A stretch of DNA of 6,846 bases, taken from NCBI GenBank assembly GCA_026416315.1, contig JAOAFK010000055.1:1-6846 (forward strand), written 5' to 3'. Position numbers and translations under genes: made by a program. The DNA is from Syntrophorhabdaceae bacterium (lineage in GTDB: Bacteria; Desulfobacterota; Syntrophorhabdia; Syntrophorhabdales; Syntrophorhabdaceae). Under the pieces are notes generated by a model that was not told the DNA's origin, ran no database searches, and was given only the letters and a program-made list of their open reading frames with translations. This document shows positions 6,160 to 6,846 of the stretch, in pieces (the first letter of the stretch is position 1; each line of letters opens with the position of its first letter).

Positions 6160-6846
6160 ATACCCCTCTTGGAAGAACTTATGAATCTTACAAGTTCTTC
6201 AATATGTGGGCCACCGATCTGTTCCTGTATTATATTAAGGGATGTGCTCAAAGGTAATGATGACCTGAAAAGTATCCTGTAAGCCTTTTTTAATGAAGCG
6301 ATTTCCTCCCTTGTAAAATTATGTCTTTCAAGTCCCACAACATTCAGTCCGTATAATTTTGCCCTGCTGCCCGCAGCTATCATAAAAGGGGGAACATCCT
6401 TAGGAACGCCTGTGATGCCACTTATAAATGCATATTTGCCAATTCTACAAAACTGATGAACTGCACATAAACCTGCAAAGATTGCAAAGTCATCTACCTC
6501 AACATGACCGGCAAGGGTGGCACAGTTTGCCATAATAACATTGTTTCCCACCTTACAGTCATGGGCAATGTGGACATAGGCCATTAGAAAGTTATTATCC
6601 CCTACTTTTGTGATGCCTCCGCCATGAATGGTCCCTTTATTTATGGTCACGTATTCTTTTATGATATTATTATTTCCTATGACAAGGAGGGTGTCTTCTT
6701 CTCTGTAACTTACATCCTGAGGCGGACCACCTAAAGATGCAAAGGGGCTTATGATGCAGTTTTCCCCTATCGTGGTATTTCCCTGGATCACCACATGGCC
6801 TAATAATTTTGTACCTTTACCAATCCTGACCTTATCGTAGATAATA
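6150..6846 (-). CDS. lpxA: UDP-N-acetylglucosamine O-acyltransferase, 5' end missing
   Basis: LpxA is a cytosolic trimer that moves a 3-hydroxyacyl chain from acyl carrier protein to the 3-position of UDP-GlcNAc, the first step of lipid A synthesis. The open frame runs to the right edge, beyond an internal GTG at 6794, and gives 231 residues. By recalled alignment these match E. coli residues 31-262, so about 30 N-terminal residues lie outside the window. Left-handed beta-helix hexapeptide repeats fill the first two thirds, followed by the helical C-terminal domain. Fragment positions matching E. coli active-site residues (offset 30) are His92, His95 (catalytic His125), His114, His130, Gln131 and Arg174. 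Gly143 matches the acyl-chain ruler Gly173, hinting at a longer 3-hydroxyacyl donor. Ser46 stands where E. coli has Lys76. It is the first visible gene of the operon segment; the promoter and probably lpxD/fabZ-type neighbours would lie beyond the right edge. Confidence 0.96.
   Translation of the reverse strand, partial: IIYDKVRIGKGTKLLGHVVIQGNTTIGENCIISPFASLGGPPQDVSYREEDTLLVIGNNNIIKEYVTINKGTIHGGGITKVGDNNFLMAYVHIAHDCKVGNNVIMANCATLAGHVEVDDFAIFAGLCAVHQFCRIGKYAFISGITGVPKDVPPFMIAAGSRAKLYGLNVVGLERHNFTREEIASLKKAYRILFRSSLPLSTSLNIIQEQIGGPHIEELVRFISSSKRGICR

Noticed and set aside
5162..6282. Plus-strand open frames opposite the lpxB start, the oxidoreductase and the lpxA end
   Set aside because: They are antisense to strongly conserved Rossmann and LpxA sequences and have no recognisable product.
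6150..6794. Reading lpxA as starting at the internal GTG at 6794
   Set aside because: The homologous frame continues upstream without a stop to the right edge with hexapeptide-repeat sequence (Val-Arg-Ile-Gly-Lys-Gly-Thr-Lys), so the GTG is an internal Val codon and the gene is cut by the window edge.

Overview
The window reads as the inside of one gram-negative lipid A/Kdo (endotoxin core) operon, all on the minus strand and so transcribed from the right edge to the left edge. Seven genes are present in the order lpxA (5' part missing), a Gfo/Idh/MocA sugar-nucleotide-type oxidoreductase, lpxB, msbA, a DUF374 (LpxJ-like) acyltransferase, waaA (kdtA), and mazG (3' part missing). No stretch over 300 bases lacks a gene. 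No promoter or terminator is visible, as expected for the middle of a transcription unit. No tRNA, rRNA, CRISPR array, IS element or attachment site was seen.

The DNA is AT-rich by eye (roughly high-30s percent GC, not computed). It uses many ATA and AGG codons and starts lpxB with TTG. The presence of lpxA/lpxB/msbA/waaA shows an outer-membrane bacterium that makes lipid A. An oxidoreductase between lpxA and lpxB, and a DUF374 acyltransferase between msbA and waaA, differ from the enterobacterial arrangement and recall Desulfobacterota/Nitrospirota-like or other deep gram-negative lineages. The lineage call is weak and rests on gene order and composition only.

The genes work together at the inner membrane. 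LpxA starts lipid A synthesis by acylating a UDP-GlcNAc-type nucleotide. The oxidoreductase may modify that nucleotide. LpxB joins two acylated sugars, the DUF374 enzyme probably adds a secondary acyl chain, WaaA adds Kdo, and MsbA flips the product across the membrane. MazG is a nucleotide pyrophosphohydrolase that appears to ride along at the 3' end. LpxC, LpxD, LpxH/LpxI and LpxK are not in the window.

Two points matter most to anyone using this sequence. First, bases 1-19 are identical to the Illumina Nextera/Tn5 mosaic-end adapter, so the left edge is a library artefact and not genome. Second, the acyltransferase reading frame is broken at a run of nine A residues (minus strand). One extra A, or a -1 slip, restores a full-length protein that ends 13 nt inside waaA, matching the overlaps of the other genes. 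I saw no clearly undescribed system. The most open biological question is whether the oxidoreductase feeds LpxA a 3-amino sugar nucleotide.
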